A stretch of 64,000 bases of DNA, from the NCBI RefSeq assembly GCF_015706575.1, contig NW_024037057.1:6877203-6941202 (forward strand), read 5' to 3'. This DNA comes from Patiria miniata. Lineage: Eukaryota > Echinodermata > Asteroidea > Valvatida > Asterinidae. The notes beneath the pieces were generated by a model that worked only from the letters and a program-made list of their open reading frames with translations, was not told the origin of the DNA and did no database searches. This document shows positions 10,545 to 22,383 of the stretch, one piece after another (the stretch's first letter is position 1; each line of letters starts with the position of its first letter). Both the position numbers and the translations under genes were made by a program.

Positions 10545-11330
10545 ATGCTAAAGTTGCTAGATTTTTTCTTGAATTGCCTAAGAATGAAGGACAAATCAAT
10601 GTACATTACAACATTTCCTGAAGGAAAATCGTTTTTGTGGAATAAAAGCCTCAAGAAACACAAGATGACTTACACGGATAAACAACCTTACAAGTTTACG
10701 AACAGCCTGAAACCACATCTAATGACCCTCACGGATGAAAAACCGCACGCATGCGACATCTGCGGGAAATCGTTCATGTGAAAGAATGAAAGCCTGAAGC
10801 GACACAAGATGACCCACACCAGTGACAAGCAGTTCAGATGTGACATCTGTCAACAATCTTTCAAATGGAAGAAACACCTTAAGCGCCACCAGATGACCCA
10901 CACCAATGAGAAACCGTACGCATGCTACATCTGCGGGACATCGTTCGCGCTGCATGACAACCTCAAACGACACAAGATGACCCACACTAATGAGAAACCG
11001 TTCACTTGCGACATCTGCGGAAAATCGTTCACCACAAGTGGAAGCCTCAAGCGACATAAGATGACCCACACCAACGAAAAACCATACGCATGCAACATCT
11101 GCGGGATGTCGTTCACAAACAGTGGAAACCTAAAGAGACACCAGATGACCCACACGGATGACAAACCGTTCCTATGTGACATCTGTGGACAATCTTACAA
11201 ATATATGAAGTACCTTCAGCAACACCAGATGACCCACTCCAATGAGAAACCGTACACATGCGACATTTGCAGCACAGTTTTCGCGTGGCGCTCTAACCTA
11301 GAAAGGCATCGTAGATTTCACACCAAATAA
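10545..11330 (+). pseudogene. ZNF-C: truncated C2H2 array without its splice acceptor
   Basis: Six intact C2H2 fingers lie at 10830-11324 (FRCDICQQSF to YTCDICSTVF). Three damaged ones precede them: one without Cys residues (EGKSFLWNKSLKKH), one with an internal deletion (YKFTNSLKPHLMTLT), and one split by an in-frame TGA at 10779-10781. The frame continues on both sides of that TGA. Sequence 10545-10615 matches the intron flank 16180-16250 of ZNF-D and then passes straight into finger coding, so the acceptor and exon start were deleted. The longest uninterrupted product from an ATG is 173 residues, from 10809. It is probably a pseudogene; a short protein from 10809 cannot be excluded. Confidence 0.75.
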
Positions 11331-12032
11331 AAAAAGTACGTTTGCAACTTGCCAGAAGCTTCAACAACCACCTTGATAATTTAGGCACACCATGGAGGAA
11401 AGTATTTGCTCAACAGGAATCAGTCGAATGGCAATGAAGCAGAAACACTCGTAGTGAATTATACAAAGAAAAGTTGTCTTCGTGGGCTAAAAGAACATGT
11501 GGTAAAACTAACCTACCGAGGACCGTTGCCCGAGGTCAGGCCGAGGACAAGAACAGTTTCATGTGGGCACAGCGAGGACATGTGGCATATTATTAAAGGG
11601 CTCATTCTGTGCCTTTCTTGTTTTTACGTTATTGCGAATTTCCATATTCATCAGCAAAGCTGTGATGTCATTGCGGGCTGAAACTTCAATATGTAACACA
11701 GCTATCATCACAAAAAGTTCGGAAGTTTGGATATTTCATAACGTTTCTTTTCTTTGATTATTCCGTTGTTACGTCAGTACATTGCAGTGAGAAAATGAGC
11801 AACCCTATCTCACAAAATGTTTTCAATGAGAAAATGTTGGATTCACAATTTGAACAGAATACCAAGCTTAAACATGTCTCATGGAACGACATCACAGCAA
11901 CAGCACCCTCCGTTGTACGGCGAAGCATGGAAAATTTGTAAATATTTAAAGAAGTGTACTTTCAATAAAATTTTACCAAAAAGGGGATGTCATATGAATA
12001 GGACTGCCAAACCAATGATTGTATTAACTTAA
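11331..12032. repeat. 3' flank of ZNF-C, shared with ZNF-A and ZNF-D units
   Basis: Just after the stop, CTTCAACAACCACCTTGA and CACACCATGGAGGAA are decayed remains of the tail seen in ZNF-D and ZNF-E. 11790-11960 matches 18360-18540. No gene is seen. Confidence 0.6.
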
Positions 12033-12542
12033 TGGGAAAATACAACATTTACAAACATCAAAAAATAAAACTACCAAATCATATTGAAATACCTTGCTGG
12101 ACTGTTAGTGAATGACAGTGTAAAGCATCCTGTAAAATCATGGCACCTGGTATACTGTCATTTTCAAGAAAAGTGGTATTTTTGTATCAATTTCCAACGC
12201 TGGTCGGCCGACCAGCGTTGGAAAAAACTGGCTTTTTTGAAATACTGGCCCCAATTGACCATCGCACTTGTTTGCAATCGATTACACACCTATGAACGGG
12301 TACAAGCCAGCTAGACTGGTTTCCTGACCTTACAATTCCCCAATGTATGTAAACTCTGTTTCTTCTTATATGGAGTCAGGGAACCAGACTACAGGAAAAT
12401 GATTGTTTTTCTTGGTTTTTATAGCATTTTCGAACCCAAAACCTCAAAAAGTCAGTGTAACTATATTTGCTATATATTTCCAACCCCCCCAATTCCATCC
12501 ATTTCTGAAAATTACAGCAAAAGCAAATGATGTATATTCCCT
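12033..12542 (+). mobile_element. TTAA-site MITE, copy b
   Basis: Flanked by TTAA at 12029-12032 and 12543-12546. Terminal repeats read TGGGAAAATACAACATTT and, inverted, AGGGAATATACATCATTTGC. A 28-nt perfect palindrome with core TCGGCCGA lies at 12194-12221. A second inverted pair (ACTGGTTTCCTGACC / GGTCAGGGAACCAGAC orientation) lies further right. The ZNF-D unit keeps the empty site: TAACTTAAGTTGC with TTAA at 18850-18853. TTAA duplication with AGGG ends suggests Kolobok, or else piggyBac. Confidence 0.85.
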
Positions 12543-14830
12543 TTAAGGGTTTTTTCTGCAATAGATAGGAAACCAGTGCAGCTTCAATATACTTTTTATT
12601 TTCCTCTTCTTTTTAATTTAATGAAAATATCCGGTGCAATGTATTTGGGAACGAGGACACTAATGGGTACAATTGACTGCAAATTTTGGATTTGAGAGGG
12701 GGACACCGGAGGGTACAACAAAGCGAGATATTTTGTTCAGATGTTTCCTGTGCATTGCTGAGACCTTGATGAACATGTGAACAAACAACATATAGAAAAC
12801 CTCTGTACTTTAGAAATTGCAGGGGTCATCGTAAAAATTACGTACGTAACAAAAGATAGAATTCTTGCTACAAATTGACACAACACTAATTATTATGTGC
12901 ATGAATTCACCCAAATGTCATCTCATTCATATTTATAGCTCATTTACTGATTGAGGAGTGCTATCATAGCCACAATGAACACATTAGTGTTGGTCTATTA
13001 AGACACTTATAGATAACGTACGTAACGTGGACAGAAATGTTTAGACATTATTCTGTCCATGTTACGTGCGTAACATTCTGAACATATAATACGCTGTGAC
13101 ATCTGAAATGTACAGTTAATTGTCTGTTTTTACAGGTAACAATGCTGTAGGGATAAGAATTTTAAAAAAGGCACAATATTTGATAAAGACATTTATTATA
13201 ATTATTACTTTCTATCAATATTAACAAACTTTCTGTCCATGTTACGCACCGTTGTTGAGCATAAATATCTTTTCAAATTTACCTGGAAAGTCTTATATTC
13301 TTTAAAAGCACAATCCTCAACAATGGGGTGGGGATGTACAAGTGGAAAATAGGACAAACAACTAAATATTATTATCCTGCTTTTTTTCCAAATCCCATGT
13401 CACAATTTGTGCCCATTTAGTGTTGAAAGGGAAATAATGCAAAATAATACGCTTGTATATATGTTTCCCCTGGACGTCATGAGTGTCTCTTTTTATTATA
13501 ATAGGCATTTTCTTTCTTAACCGTATTGAGGACTACCTATGATGTCAGATTGAGCCTGATACAAAGACTAAAACCAAGTTGGATCTTGACAATTTTTTGT
13601 TTTTAGATTTCAATAATGTATGACTTCAATGTACAGTTTCATGGTGTTGGTGCCCAGAAATTGGCGCAATTACAATGCGCAGCGCCCTCAATCGTTCACA
13701 TGCTAAGCACAACCTCGGCACCATAATGCGTGTAATACACAATGGCCCTGGAGGGACATCAAAGACGTAAATCGTTTATTTTAAGACATCCCACAACTTT
13801 CCTCTACATCACGCATGTGTTTCACGACAACAAGCATGCTCCATGCGCTAGAGATGGCCTACGAGTACGCTTAGTGAATTTCTCACAAGAAAACGATTGT
13901 TGCAGCAAGACACTGATAATCGATACGGCGCACAGAACGTAGGCCGTGTGGCGCTTCCCAGCTTATCCAATTTCCTCTTATTCTACAGCGCATTAATCCT
14001 TTCTTGTAGTTGATCCCTTTTGAAAGACTGATGAGGATGCCATGCGTTGCCACTCTCAGCTTTGTGTACAGGCTTCAATGAACCAATACCAGCCCTGTGT
14101 AGCGCACTGGAGCCATCAGCATTCAGCACACATGTAGTACGTGTGTTCGTTCTGTATTCTCGCCATGATCAGCTGTACAAACGATAACATATTAAGCCCG
14201 GTGCATTTGGCGTCCCACTGGGAACGTGAGAAGATACGACTGAGGCGAAGCAGCTCCATCATTATTGTGTCAACTTGTCCTGAATTATTGGAAGCTACAC
14301 ACACTCATACCACCTAATTCCTGTGTCATTCTGCGTACTGAGGAGTTTTGGATTGGTAAGAAATCCGATTTTTTAGAGACTCTCCAATGATATTCCGATC
14401 TCCATCCTTGTAAATTGTTGAAAGAGAATTTCGGTCATCACATGTGTTTTCTTAATGCAGTCCTTGAAGACGAACACTGTGTCCCATTTTACTTCATTTT
14501 CAAGTTTCGTGTTGCCATTTCATTTTTTTTTTAATTGGTATCTTTTTGGTTTTGATGCAAATTGTCATCCCAGGCAGAAACCTCAATGTTTCGGCTATTT
14601 ATTTCAGCACACACACAAAAAATGGCAAGAATTTTGAATATGTTACTACTGTCATAAATTGTCTTTTCTTTTGTGATTTGTTGTTGTGTAAGTACCACGA
14701 AATTACTAAGGAGCGGCACATGTATGTGTACTAAATGAAGCTGGGGGAGGCTGAGCAGTAGCCAATCTGTAGAGGGGGAGGTGTGTGTGGGGGGAGGGGG
14801 TTGTGCTGATACCCCGTGCCCTCTGGAGAC
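12543..14830. repeat. Spacer of the C unit, homologous to the D unit spacer
   Basis: No gene is seen. 13560-13720 (GACTAAAACCAAG to AATTGGCGCAATTA) matches 19078-19200, and 14280-14350 matches 20050-20130 and 27275-27345. 14500-14720 matches 20870-21420 without the insert found there. Around 13020-13080, GTTACGT..ACGTAAC words recur. These matches define the duplicated spacer between finger exons. Confidence 0.65.
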
Positions 14831-15497
14831 TAGCCTTTCGCCCAGACCATCGTGGCTTAGAGCGGCGGAGTTGCGAAGACCCGAAGCGACTTGAGCAAAG
14901 ATTAAGTCAGCATGCACGAGTGGCAACGCCACGAGGCCTTTTGCAACTTGATTTTGTTGAATTATTCATAGTTTTTATGCTAATAAGAAGCGTGCTGAAG
15001 GTTAACCAATCACAACGCGGATTTTGCCTATTCGCTTCCATTTTTAAAAGAAGGGTGAGTAAGGAAAACGTAAGAGCAAATTACTGTAAGTTCAGATGAA
15101 AAATAAGTTCTTACCCTCAAATAATTTCTTGAAATACCTTTATAAGTAAAGTTAAAATAAGATAATGCAAGAACAGTTACGCGGTCATGATCTCGTGGAA
15201 AACTAGACTCGCATTTTTTGTTTTTAAATTTTGTGCAAGAATCCGGGCGCGTCGACGCGCGCGTCCGGGTAGTAGCCACGCACGCACGAAAAGGCTGTTG
15301 ATTGGTTGGAATTTTGCTACCCTTTTGGGGTAGCAAAAATCGAGATTATAAAGAAAAACATAAGAATTTCTCGACAAGTTGCAAAAGGCCCTTGTGGCTT
15401 TGCCACTCGCATGTGCGGTCTCCATCTCCAGTCGCTTCGCGTTTTCGCTGCTTTAAATGCGGGCAAGTTAAGCCACGATGGCCTTGGTGAAAGGCTA
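14831..15497 (+). mobile_element. Mutator-like MITE with long terminal inverted repeats, 9-bp TSD
   Basis: Perfect 9-bp duplications TCTGGAGAC flank it (14822-14830 and 15498-15506). Imperfect inverted repeats of roughly 130 bases begin TAGCCTTTCGCCCAGACCAT and include a GTGGCTTA...GCGAAG stretch. Long inverted repeats with 9-bp duplications are typical of Mutator-like elements. The short frames inside are not credible proteins. It is inserted in the end of another element, 15498-15719. Confidence 0.85.
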
Positions 15498-15719
15498 TCT
15501 GGAGACGTGCACACAATAGGGAACAAAAGATTGTATACATCTCACAAGATTTTCACGAAATAGATATATGGATTTTACTCAAAAACTAGGAAATTCCAAG
15601 GTGGGTTGATACGTCGCAAATTGAAGAGAAATTAATTCAGGTTAAAATAAGAGCATTTTGAAACTTCACTTTCAAACTCGAAAACTTTACTACACGAGAA
15701 CAAAGAAATGTCTCCACAA
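15498..15719 (+). mobile_element. Short TIR element X, copy 1, split by the Mutator-like insertion
   Basis: Matches 59214-59516 in reverse orientation: AATAGGGAACAAAAGATTGT, TTTTACTCAAAAACTAGG and AATTCCAAGGTG appear in both. The right end reads ATGTCTCCACAA. The left end is split by the element at 14831-15497, whose target duplication falls in the TGGAGAC terminal motif. Confidence 0.65.
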
Positions 15720-15724
15720 TGATA

Positions 15725-16115
15725 CAAATAAGCCATTTAGCGAGTTAAATTTGAATAAAATCTGGAACGCTGACTTAATACAATGCTTTGCGCGTTTTAA
15801 CCTAGCATTCTCCCGACCAAAGAGACTGTTACTATATCACGTGATTCGGGGCAAGCCTTATGCTAGCAACCCCCAGCTCCGGCATGGTCTGGTGTCTTTG
15901 TGCCATTCTCACCCACTGTGAACAATGTATTGGTGCTGAGCGTCTCTTACGTAACTATGCAAGAGCTTGCCCCGAATCTTGTGATTAGCAACAGTGTCTT
16001 TGGTCTGGAGAATTCAAAGTTAAAATGTGCCAAGCATTCTGAGCAAGTCATTGTACCAGACGTTTTTCAAATGTAAATCCCAAAGGGTATCAGGTTACTC
16101 GCAAATGGCTTATTT
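15725..16115. mobile_element. Foldback element, arms about 135 bases
   Basis: The left arm begins AAATAAGCCATTTAGCGAGT and runs through ATTCGGGGCAAGCC. The right arm is its imperfect inverse and ends GCAAATGGCTTATTT. The intervening 100 bases are unremarkable. No protein and no clear target duplication. Confidence 0.7.
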
Positions 16116-16697
16116 CAGTATGTGTGTGTGGGGGGGGGGGTTGCACACCCCCTTGTAAAATTGGGCGGAAAATGAAATGGAAAGTTCCTAAAATTATTCT
16201 CGAATTGCCTTGGAATTAAGGACAATTTTTTTGTGTAAATTTCAAAACGTTTCGGAGGGCGTGCCCCCACAAACACCTGGGTCCCTTTACTGCTCGGCTT
16301 CCTGTAAACCAGATTGACAGGTGGGCCCTGAAGGCAAATTATACATATTTTTGTTCATGAAGGGGCGAACATCCGTGGGGGGCAACATTTATGATAATTT
16401 CTTTGTATAGAAGCACACAAGTATTATGCCAGTTACAGGTGTAAATTGTCACATTTGTGTTCTGATTTTTGCACAGGTAACTTGAAAAGCCTGAATCAAT
16501 TAAGGCATAGGACTTGCAACGGGCTGCAAAGCACACCAGTAATTTGTCTAAAGAGCGTCCCAGTTCTATCAATGAGAAATTGTCACTCAATTAGTGACAC
16601 CAGCTGACTCACACCGATGACCATCCGTTGAAGTACGACAGATGTGCGGGCTGTCTTCCAAAGTGGGTTCTACCTCGAGTGACACAAGAAGACCCTC
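16116..16697 (+). other. Intron end and closed exon start of ZNF-D
   Basis: 16130-16476 is the conserved intron flank also seen at 21884-22225, 28740-29097 and, in part, 36771-36882. The acceptor is at 16475-16476 (TTTTTGCACAG). The exon then reads GTAACTTGAAAAG, where A and B have GCAACTTGAAGAG, so the first full codon in A's phase is TAA. A decayed finger follows, with TGA at 16680-16682 in place of the Arg codon CGA before its first His. Confidence 0.7.
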
Positions 16698-18095
16698 ATG
16701 GATGAAAAACCGTACGCATGCGACATCTTCGTCGGGATATCGTTTGCGCAGAATGGAGACCTCAAACAACACAAGATGACCCACACTAACAACAGGGAGA
16801 GAGTGTTTGCTTGTGACTTCTGTGGCAAAGGGTTTGACGCGAAAAGATATCTTCGGCGACATGAGATGATCCACACCAATGAGAAACCGTACGAATGCGA
16901 CATCTGCGGGAAATCGTTCACGCAAAATGGAAACCTCAAGCAACACAAGATGATCCACAAAGATGACAAACCATTCACATGCGACATCTGTGGAAAATCT
17001 TTCAAACTTAGGCAAAACTTTACTAAACATAAGATGACCCACACCAACGAGAAACCGCACGCCTGTGACATCTGCGGGATATCGTTTGCGCAGAATGGAG
17101 ACCTCAAGCGACACAAGATGATCCACACCAACGAAAAACCGTACGCATGTGAAATCTGTGGAAAATCGTTCTTGCTTAATTCAAGCCTCAAGCAACACAA
17201 GATGACCCACACCAATGAGAAACCGTACGCATGCGAAATCTGCGGGAAATCGTTCTCGCAAAGTGGAAGCCTCAAGCAACACAAGAGGACCCACACTAAT
17301 GAAAAACCGTACGCTTGCGACAACTGTGGAAACTCGTTTACGCAGAATGGACATCTCAAGCAACACAAGATGACCCACACCAACGAGAAACCGTATCCAT
17401 GCGACATTTGTGGAAAATCGTTCAAGCGCAAGGACAACATTAAAATGCACCAGAAGATCCACACCAACAACAGGGAGAGAGTATTTGCTTGTGACATCTG
17501 TGGCAAACGGTTCGACGTGAAATGCAATCTTCGGCGACATGAGATGGTCCACACCAATGAAAAACCGTACAAATGCGACATCTGCGGGAAATCGTTCAGG
17601 CAAAATGGAAACCTCAAGCTACACAAGACGATCCACACCAATGACAAACCATTCACATGCGACATCTGTGGAAAATCCTTCAAACTTAGGCATCACTTTA
17701 AGCAACACAAGATGATCCACACAAACGACAAACCGTACGCATGCGACATCTGTGGAAAATCGTTCACGCAACGTGGAAGCATCAAGCAACACAAGATGAC
17801 CCACACCAATGAGAAACCGTACGCGTGTACCATTTGTGGCAAATCTTTCACTGGGAGCTCGGACTTACTAAGGCACCGTAGGATCCATACCAATGAGAAA
17901 TCGTACACATGCGACATTTGTGGCAGATCTTTCGTTCGGAGCTCGAACCTAGAGTGGCATCGTAGAATTCACATCGAAGAAAACCGCGTCTTTCAGACTT
18001 GCGAAAAGCCTCAACAAAGACCTGAAGACGCACACCATGGAGGAAGCATTTGTTCAACAGGAATAAGTCGAATTGCAATTATAAATGTACCGTAG
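16698..18095 (+). CDS. ZNF-D: 15-finger C2H2 protein
   Basis: C2H2 array of 465 codons from ATG 16698. The first finger has lost its second Cys (CDIFVGISF); the other 14 keep all ligands. Fingers 2-4 (NNRERVFACDFCGKGFD, then QNGNLKQH, then FKLRQNF) resemble fingers 10-12, so a block of about eight fingers was duplicated within the array. The C-terminus after the last finger is about 35 residues without a known domain (EENRVFQTCEKPQQRPEDAH). The path from the acceptor at 16476 is closed by stops, so translation would have to start at 16698 or the locus is a pseudogene. It keeps intact the last two fingers that are frameshifted in E, F and G. Confidence 0.75.
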   Translation: MDEKPYACDIFVGISFAQNGDLKQHKMTHTNNRERVFACDFCGKGFDAKRYLRRHEMIHTNEKPYECDICGKSFTQNGNLKQHKMIHKDDKPFTCDICGKSFKLRQNFTKHKMTHTNEKPHACDICGISFAQNGDLKRHKMIHTNEKPYACEICGKSFLLNSSLKQHKMTHTNEKPYACEICGKSFSQSGSLKQHKRTHTNEKPYACDNCGNSFTQNGHLKQHKMTHTNEKPYPCDICGKSFKRKDNIKMHQKIHTNNRERVFACDICGKRFDVKCNLRRHEMVHTNEKPYKCDICGKSFRQNGNLKLHKTIHTNDKPFTCDICGKSFKLRHHFKQHKMIHTNDKPYACDICGKSFTQRGSIKQHKMTHTNEKPYACTICGKSFTGSSDLLRHRRIHTNEKSYTCDICGRSFVRSSNLEWHRRIHIEENRVFQTCEKPQQRPEDAHHGGSICSTGISRIAIINVP

Positions 18096-19618
18096 GAGTC
18101 GCTGGTAATGGTTTATTATAAAACGACACGCGCTTTTGTTGGCTATCGAGGAGCGTTGCAGAAGTCCAGCCGAGGACACGAAAAGTTCTATGTGGGCATT
18201 CAGTTTGCCATTTGAAATGGTGTTTCGGTGCCTTTTCGGTTGTTATGTGATTGCTGTCTTTAGCAAAGAAAGTAGCTAGATTTGTTGATACTTTGCTGCC
18301 ATGACTTTTCCTTGATGATTCGTTGTTAATAATATCATTACATTGATGCATAAGCCAATGAATAACTCTTTTTCACAAATGTTTTCAATGAGAACATTTT
18401 TGGTTCGCAACATTTTTTGGTTCAGAATGCAATGTACCCTTAAACTTGACAGTGTCTTCTTGGAATGACATCACGGGAACAGCGCCCTCAGTTGTCCGGA
18501 AAAGCATGGACAATTTTAAACGTTTCAAGAAGTGCACTTTTCAATAACATGAGCCAAAAAGGGAATGTCGCACATTTTCATAAATTAAACAGGAGTAGAA
18601 CATTGCACTAACTTTGTTACTAAGAAAAAAATATCTCTTGAACGCTTTGACTTAAAGTTTCCAAATTTCGTTTTGGTGAGGTCTGTAGGCCGGGTTTGAC
18701 TTAATTGCCCTTTGTTTTTTTAAGAGGTAGTACATGTAGTTAATTCGACTCCGATGACAACTTCCAATTAGCGCCCTCTGTTGTCGGAGTAGCTCTTGTG
18801 AAAGTAGTCTATTGAGTATATAGACTGCAAAACCAATGATTGTAATAACTTAAGTTGCTCTACTTTTACAATCGATAAAGAAGTCATTGCAGCTGCAGTT
18901 TATACTTTTTTCTTTTCTTTGCATCTAAAAAAATACTCTGTACTTGGGAACGAGGAAAAAATGTCACCAATGAACCCCTGGACATGCTTCGTGTGTGTCC
19001 CTTTTTATTTAATCGACAATTTTGAAAACAATATTGAGGATCGACGTTCTATAGGATGCTAAATTGAGGGCACAGGGACTAAAACCAAGGTTCATCTTGA
19101 CAATATTTGTAGATTTAAGTAAAGTTAATGTACGACTTCACTGTACTGTTGCAGTTGTATCATGTTTGTGCTCAGAAATTGGCGCAATTATAGCGCCCTC
19201 AGTCGTTCACAATAATTGCCCTATTGCCTAACAACGGTGACCCTGGAGGAACATGAAAAGACATAAATCATTTATTTTAAGATATCGTACAACTTCCCAC
19301 GATATCGCAAATTTATTTCGCGACATGCCCTATTCGTAAGTGTTGGCATGAGTGTGCGTAGTGAATTCAGTGCAAACTAATTTCCCAAAATTATAATACG
19401 CTTGTTCGCAACCTGGCCCAAATACGATACGGTGTACACAACATGGGCCATTATAGTGTTTCCCAGTTTTCAATTTCCTCGTATTCTTCAATGCAACCGG
19501 TGCATAAATGTTTCTCGTAGTTGAACCCTTTTGAAAAATGAGCATGCCTTTGTGCTGCCACTCTCAGCTTTGTGTACTAGGCCGGCTTAAATGTAGTACG
19601 TGCGTTCCGTTCTGTATA
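18096..19618. repeat. 3' flank of ZNF-D
   Basis: No gene is seen. ACCGTAGGAGTCGCT at 18088 is also found after ZNF-E and ZNF-G. 18465-18570 matches the A and C flanks. The empty TTAA site for the element at 12033 is at 18850-18853. 19078-19200 matches the C spacer. Confidence 0.65.
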
Positions 19619-20961
19619 GGCCTTTCTTTTGTTTGTGAACATTGGCGCCATTTTGTATGGGCTGCCGAAAGCGCATAAATTGAAGCCGTGGTTGGCAACA
19701 TACTTTTTCCCAAAAATGTCCTCATAACGCCATCAACACATAGTAAAAAGGCATATGTGGGAATTATTTTGTAGCTTTGTTGAAAATGTTGTATTTTCAA
19801 GTATCAAATAAATATTTTAGTGATCTGTAATAACTCTTCTTCATTTTTGCAGTGTTTGACCTTCCATTGTTTTGCAGGCCGTGGTTAAACCAAGCGCAGA
19901 AAGGTCTATTCGCACCATAATCATCTGTACAAGCAATAGCGTAAGTGAAGCAATTGAATAACGGTAAAGTCGGCGTCCCATATACAATGTACAGTGTGAA
20001 CGTGAAAAGATTCGACTGAGGTGGAGCGGCCCATTTATTGTGTCAACTTGTCCTGAATTATTGGAAGCTACACACACTCATACCACCTAATTCCTGTGTC
20101 ATTCTGCGTACTGAGGAGTTTGGATTGGTAAGAAATCGAAATGTATAGCCTCTTCAATGATATCTTTTCGAAACCAAAGTAGATTGTTGAAAGAGAATTG
20201 CGGTCACATGTGTTTTCTTAATGCGGGTCTTCATATGGAGAACTTTGCCACCCATTTTGTGCAGAAAATCGCCCTGCATGCTCTGCGGTCACACACAACG
20301 GTGCATTGACCCGGCGACCTGCATAGCCCCACTGCGTAGCCCGGACTATACATAAACAGCAGGTCGATCCTCAGAACAAAAGCGATGTCTGATTTGACAT
20401 GAAAAGTGCCCCTTGGTCTTCTCAACGAATCAAAACGGTTGTCACATGAATGGAAAGCTTATTGTGTTATCTTTCAGAAACCGTGCGAGGTAATTGTATG
20501 CGACCGGGTTCACACGTGTGCTGTTCGAAGAAGTAAACCCGCACCCTTAAAAATCGGAGAAATGTGCCGTGACCTCCATAGGAAACGCGAAATGTTCACT
20601 GAGTTACCCGTTTTTCAATGGAAAAGTGCACATAATTATTTGCCTTTAACCATGAAGAAATTATATTCATTTGAAAGAGGAAAACCTATATTTTATGATG
20701 CGATGCGAGGAAGTAAGTTTAGCCAACATACTTTCCACGTATTAACGAAAGTTTGCTGAGAGCGCCTACTTAGATATGAGCTAGTCTTCCCACGTAAACA
20801 GAGCTGCACTAGTGGCAAGTGAGCAAATGCTATCCCTAGTTCTCCCATATGGAAGATGAAACACTGGATTCCATTTCACTTGATTTTCAATTTTCGTGTT
20901 AATCGGTTTATTTGTGGTTGTCATGCTAAAATTGTTATCCCAGGGAGAAACGTCAATGTTA

Positions 20962-21322
20962 GGCCAAAAAAAAAAATATTCGGTCACTGGTCAGACCAAA
21001 GTTCCGGAATTGACGCGGCCACGCGGCCTTTTTTTTTTCTTCAAGCTTGGATTGTACAGACAAGGTGGGGTACTATTTTGCTTTTTTGGTGTCCTCATGT
21101 ACATTGGTGTCCTCCATTATTTGTCTTGGTGCTTTCGATCATTTGCCTTGGTGCAATTTCCCATTCCTTGGTGCTCTTTGGTAAAAAAAACATTGAGGAG
21201 GTGCGGAAATAGAGGGCGCTGTTGGAGCTACCGCGGAACATTTTGGAGGAAAAAAAAGATCGACACGCATGATTAAAATCGACGCGAGCGCTGACCAGAG
21301 ACCGACTTATTTTTTTTTCGCC
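20962..21322 (+). mobile_element. PIF/Harbinger-like MITE, copy 1
   Basis: Begins GGCCAAAAAA and has inverted subterminal blocks TATTCGGTCACTGGTCAG / CTGACCAGAGACCGA. It is flanked by TTA (20959-20961) and TAA (21323-21325). Unit F has the uninterrupted site: GTCAATGTTACGGCTATT near 28174-28191. TWA target sites and GGCC ends are typical of PIF/Harbinger. Other copies lie at 31447-31826 and 46008-46373. Non-coding. Confidence 0.85.
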
Positions 21323-21660
21323 TAACGGCTATTTATTTCTGCACAAAAAAAGGGCAGGAATTTTGAATATTTATGTTGCTTTTCTTTTGTAATTTTTGTT
21401 GTTGTGTAAGTACTAAATATACATGTATATGGCATTAAAGCTACTCTTTCTCGTGATTTCAAAGAGCACACTTTGGGTTCACTATTTGAACAGAAAAGCC
21501 CTAAAGAATTAACAGTATCTTCCTGAAATGACTTCACACTTAAAGCGCCCTCGGTTGTCGGGAAAATCAGTTACAATTTAAAATGTTGAACGAAATGCAT
21601 TTTAAATGAAATTCTCAAGAAGAATGTCAAATTGTTTTTACAAAGGAGTAGAAAGTTGCT

Positions 21661-22225
21661 AATCTAATGTGTTTCCGAAGGATAAACTTCTGCCTTGCCG
21701 GGAGGGGGAAGGGGGGGGGGGGCACTGGGATGCACATAATTTTTTCAGGACCCGAGGGAGGGGGGAGTGGGCACAGCAGTACATGTAGCTGCGGAGGCTG
21801 AGCAGTAGCCGAGCTATAGAGCTCCATAGATCGGCTACTGCTCTGCCTAGAGGGACGTGGTGTTGGGGGCGGGTTGCGTCCCCCCCCCCCCCAGTAAAAT
21901 TGGGCGAAAACAATTATGGAATTATAAAGTTCCTAAATTTATTCCCGAAATGCCTTTATAGAACGTAGGCCAAAATTGTACATTTCTAAAATGCTCGGAG
22001 GGCGTGCCCCCACATACACCTGGACCCCTTATATCGCTTCATAATAGATTGACAGGTGGGCTCTGAAGGCATGACACATATTTTTTTCATTTGAAGAAAC
22101 TAAAGGGGAAACATCCCTGGGGGGCAACGTTTATGATAATTTCGTTGTATGATAGAAGCACAAACGTATTATGCCATTTTCAGGGTAAATTGTCACATTT
22201 TGTGCTCTGATTTTTTTTTACACAG
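21661..22225 (+). other. Intron end upstream of ZNF-E
   Basis: Holds a G-run (21711-21721) and a hairpin around GAGCAGTAGCCG / CGGCTACTGCTC (21796-21846). The conserved intron flank follows and ends TTTTTTTTACACAG (acceptor 22224-22225). The hairpin and flank are repeated before ZNF-F. Confidence 0.6.
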
Positions 22226-22383
22226 CTAACTCGAAAAGTCTGCATCAATTAAGGCATCGGACTTGAAAGTGACAACCTCAACGGGCTGCAAAACACCAGC
22301 ATTTGTCCAAAGAGCGTCCCAGTTCTATCAATGAGAAATGTTCACTCAAGTGACACCAGCTGACCCTTACCGATGAGCAACCG

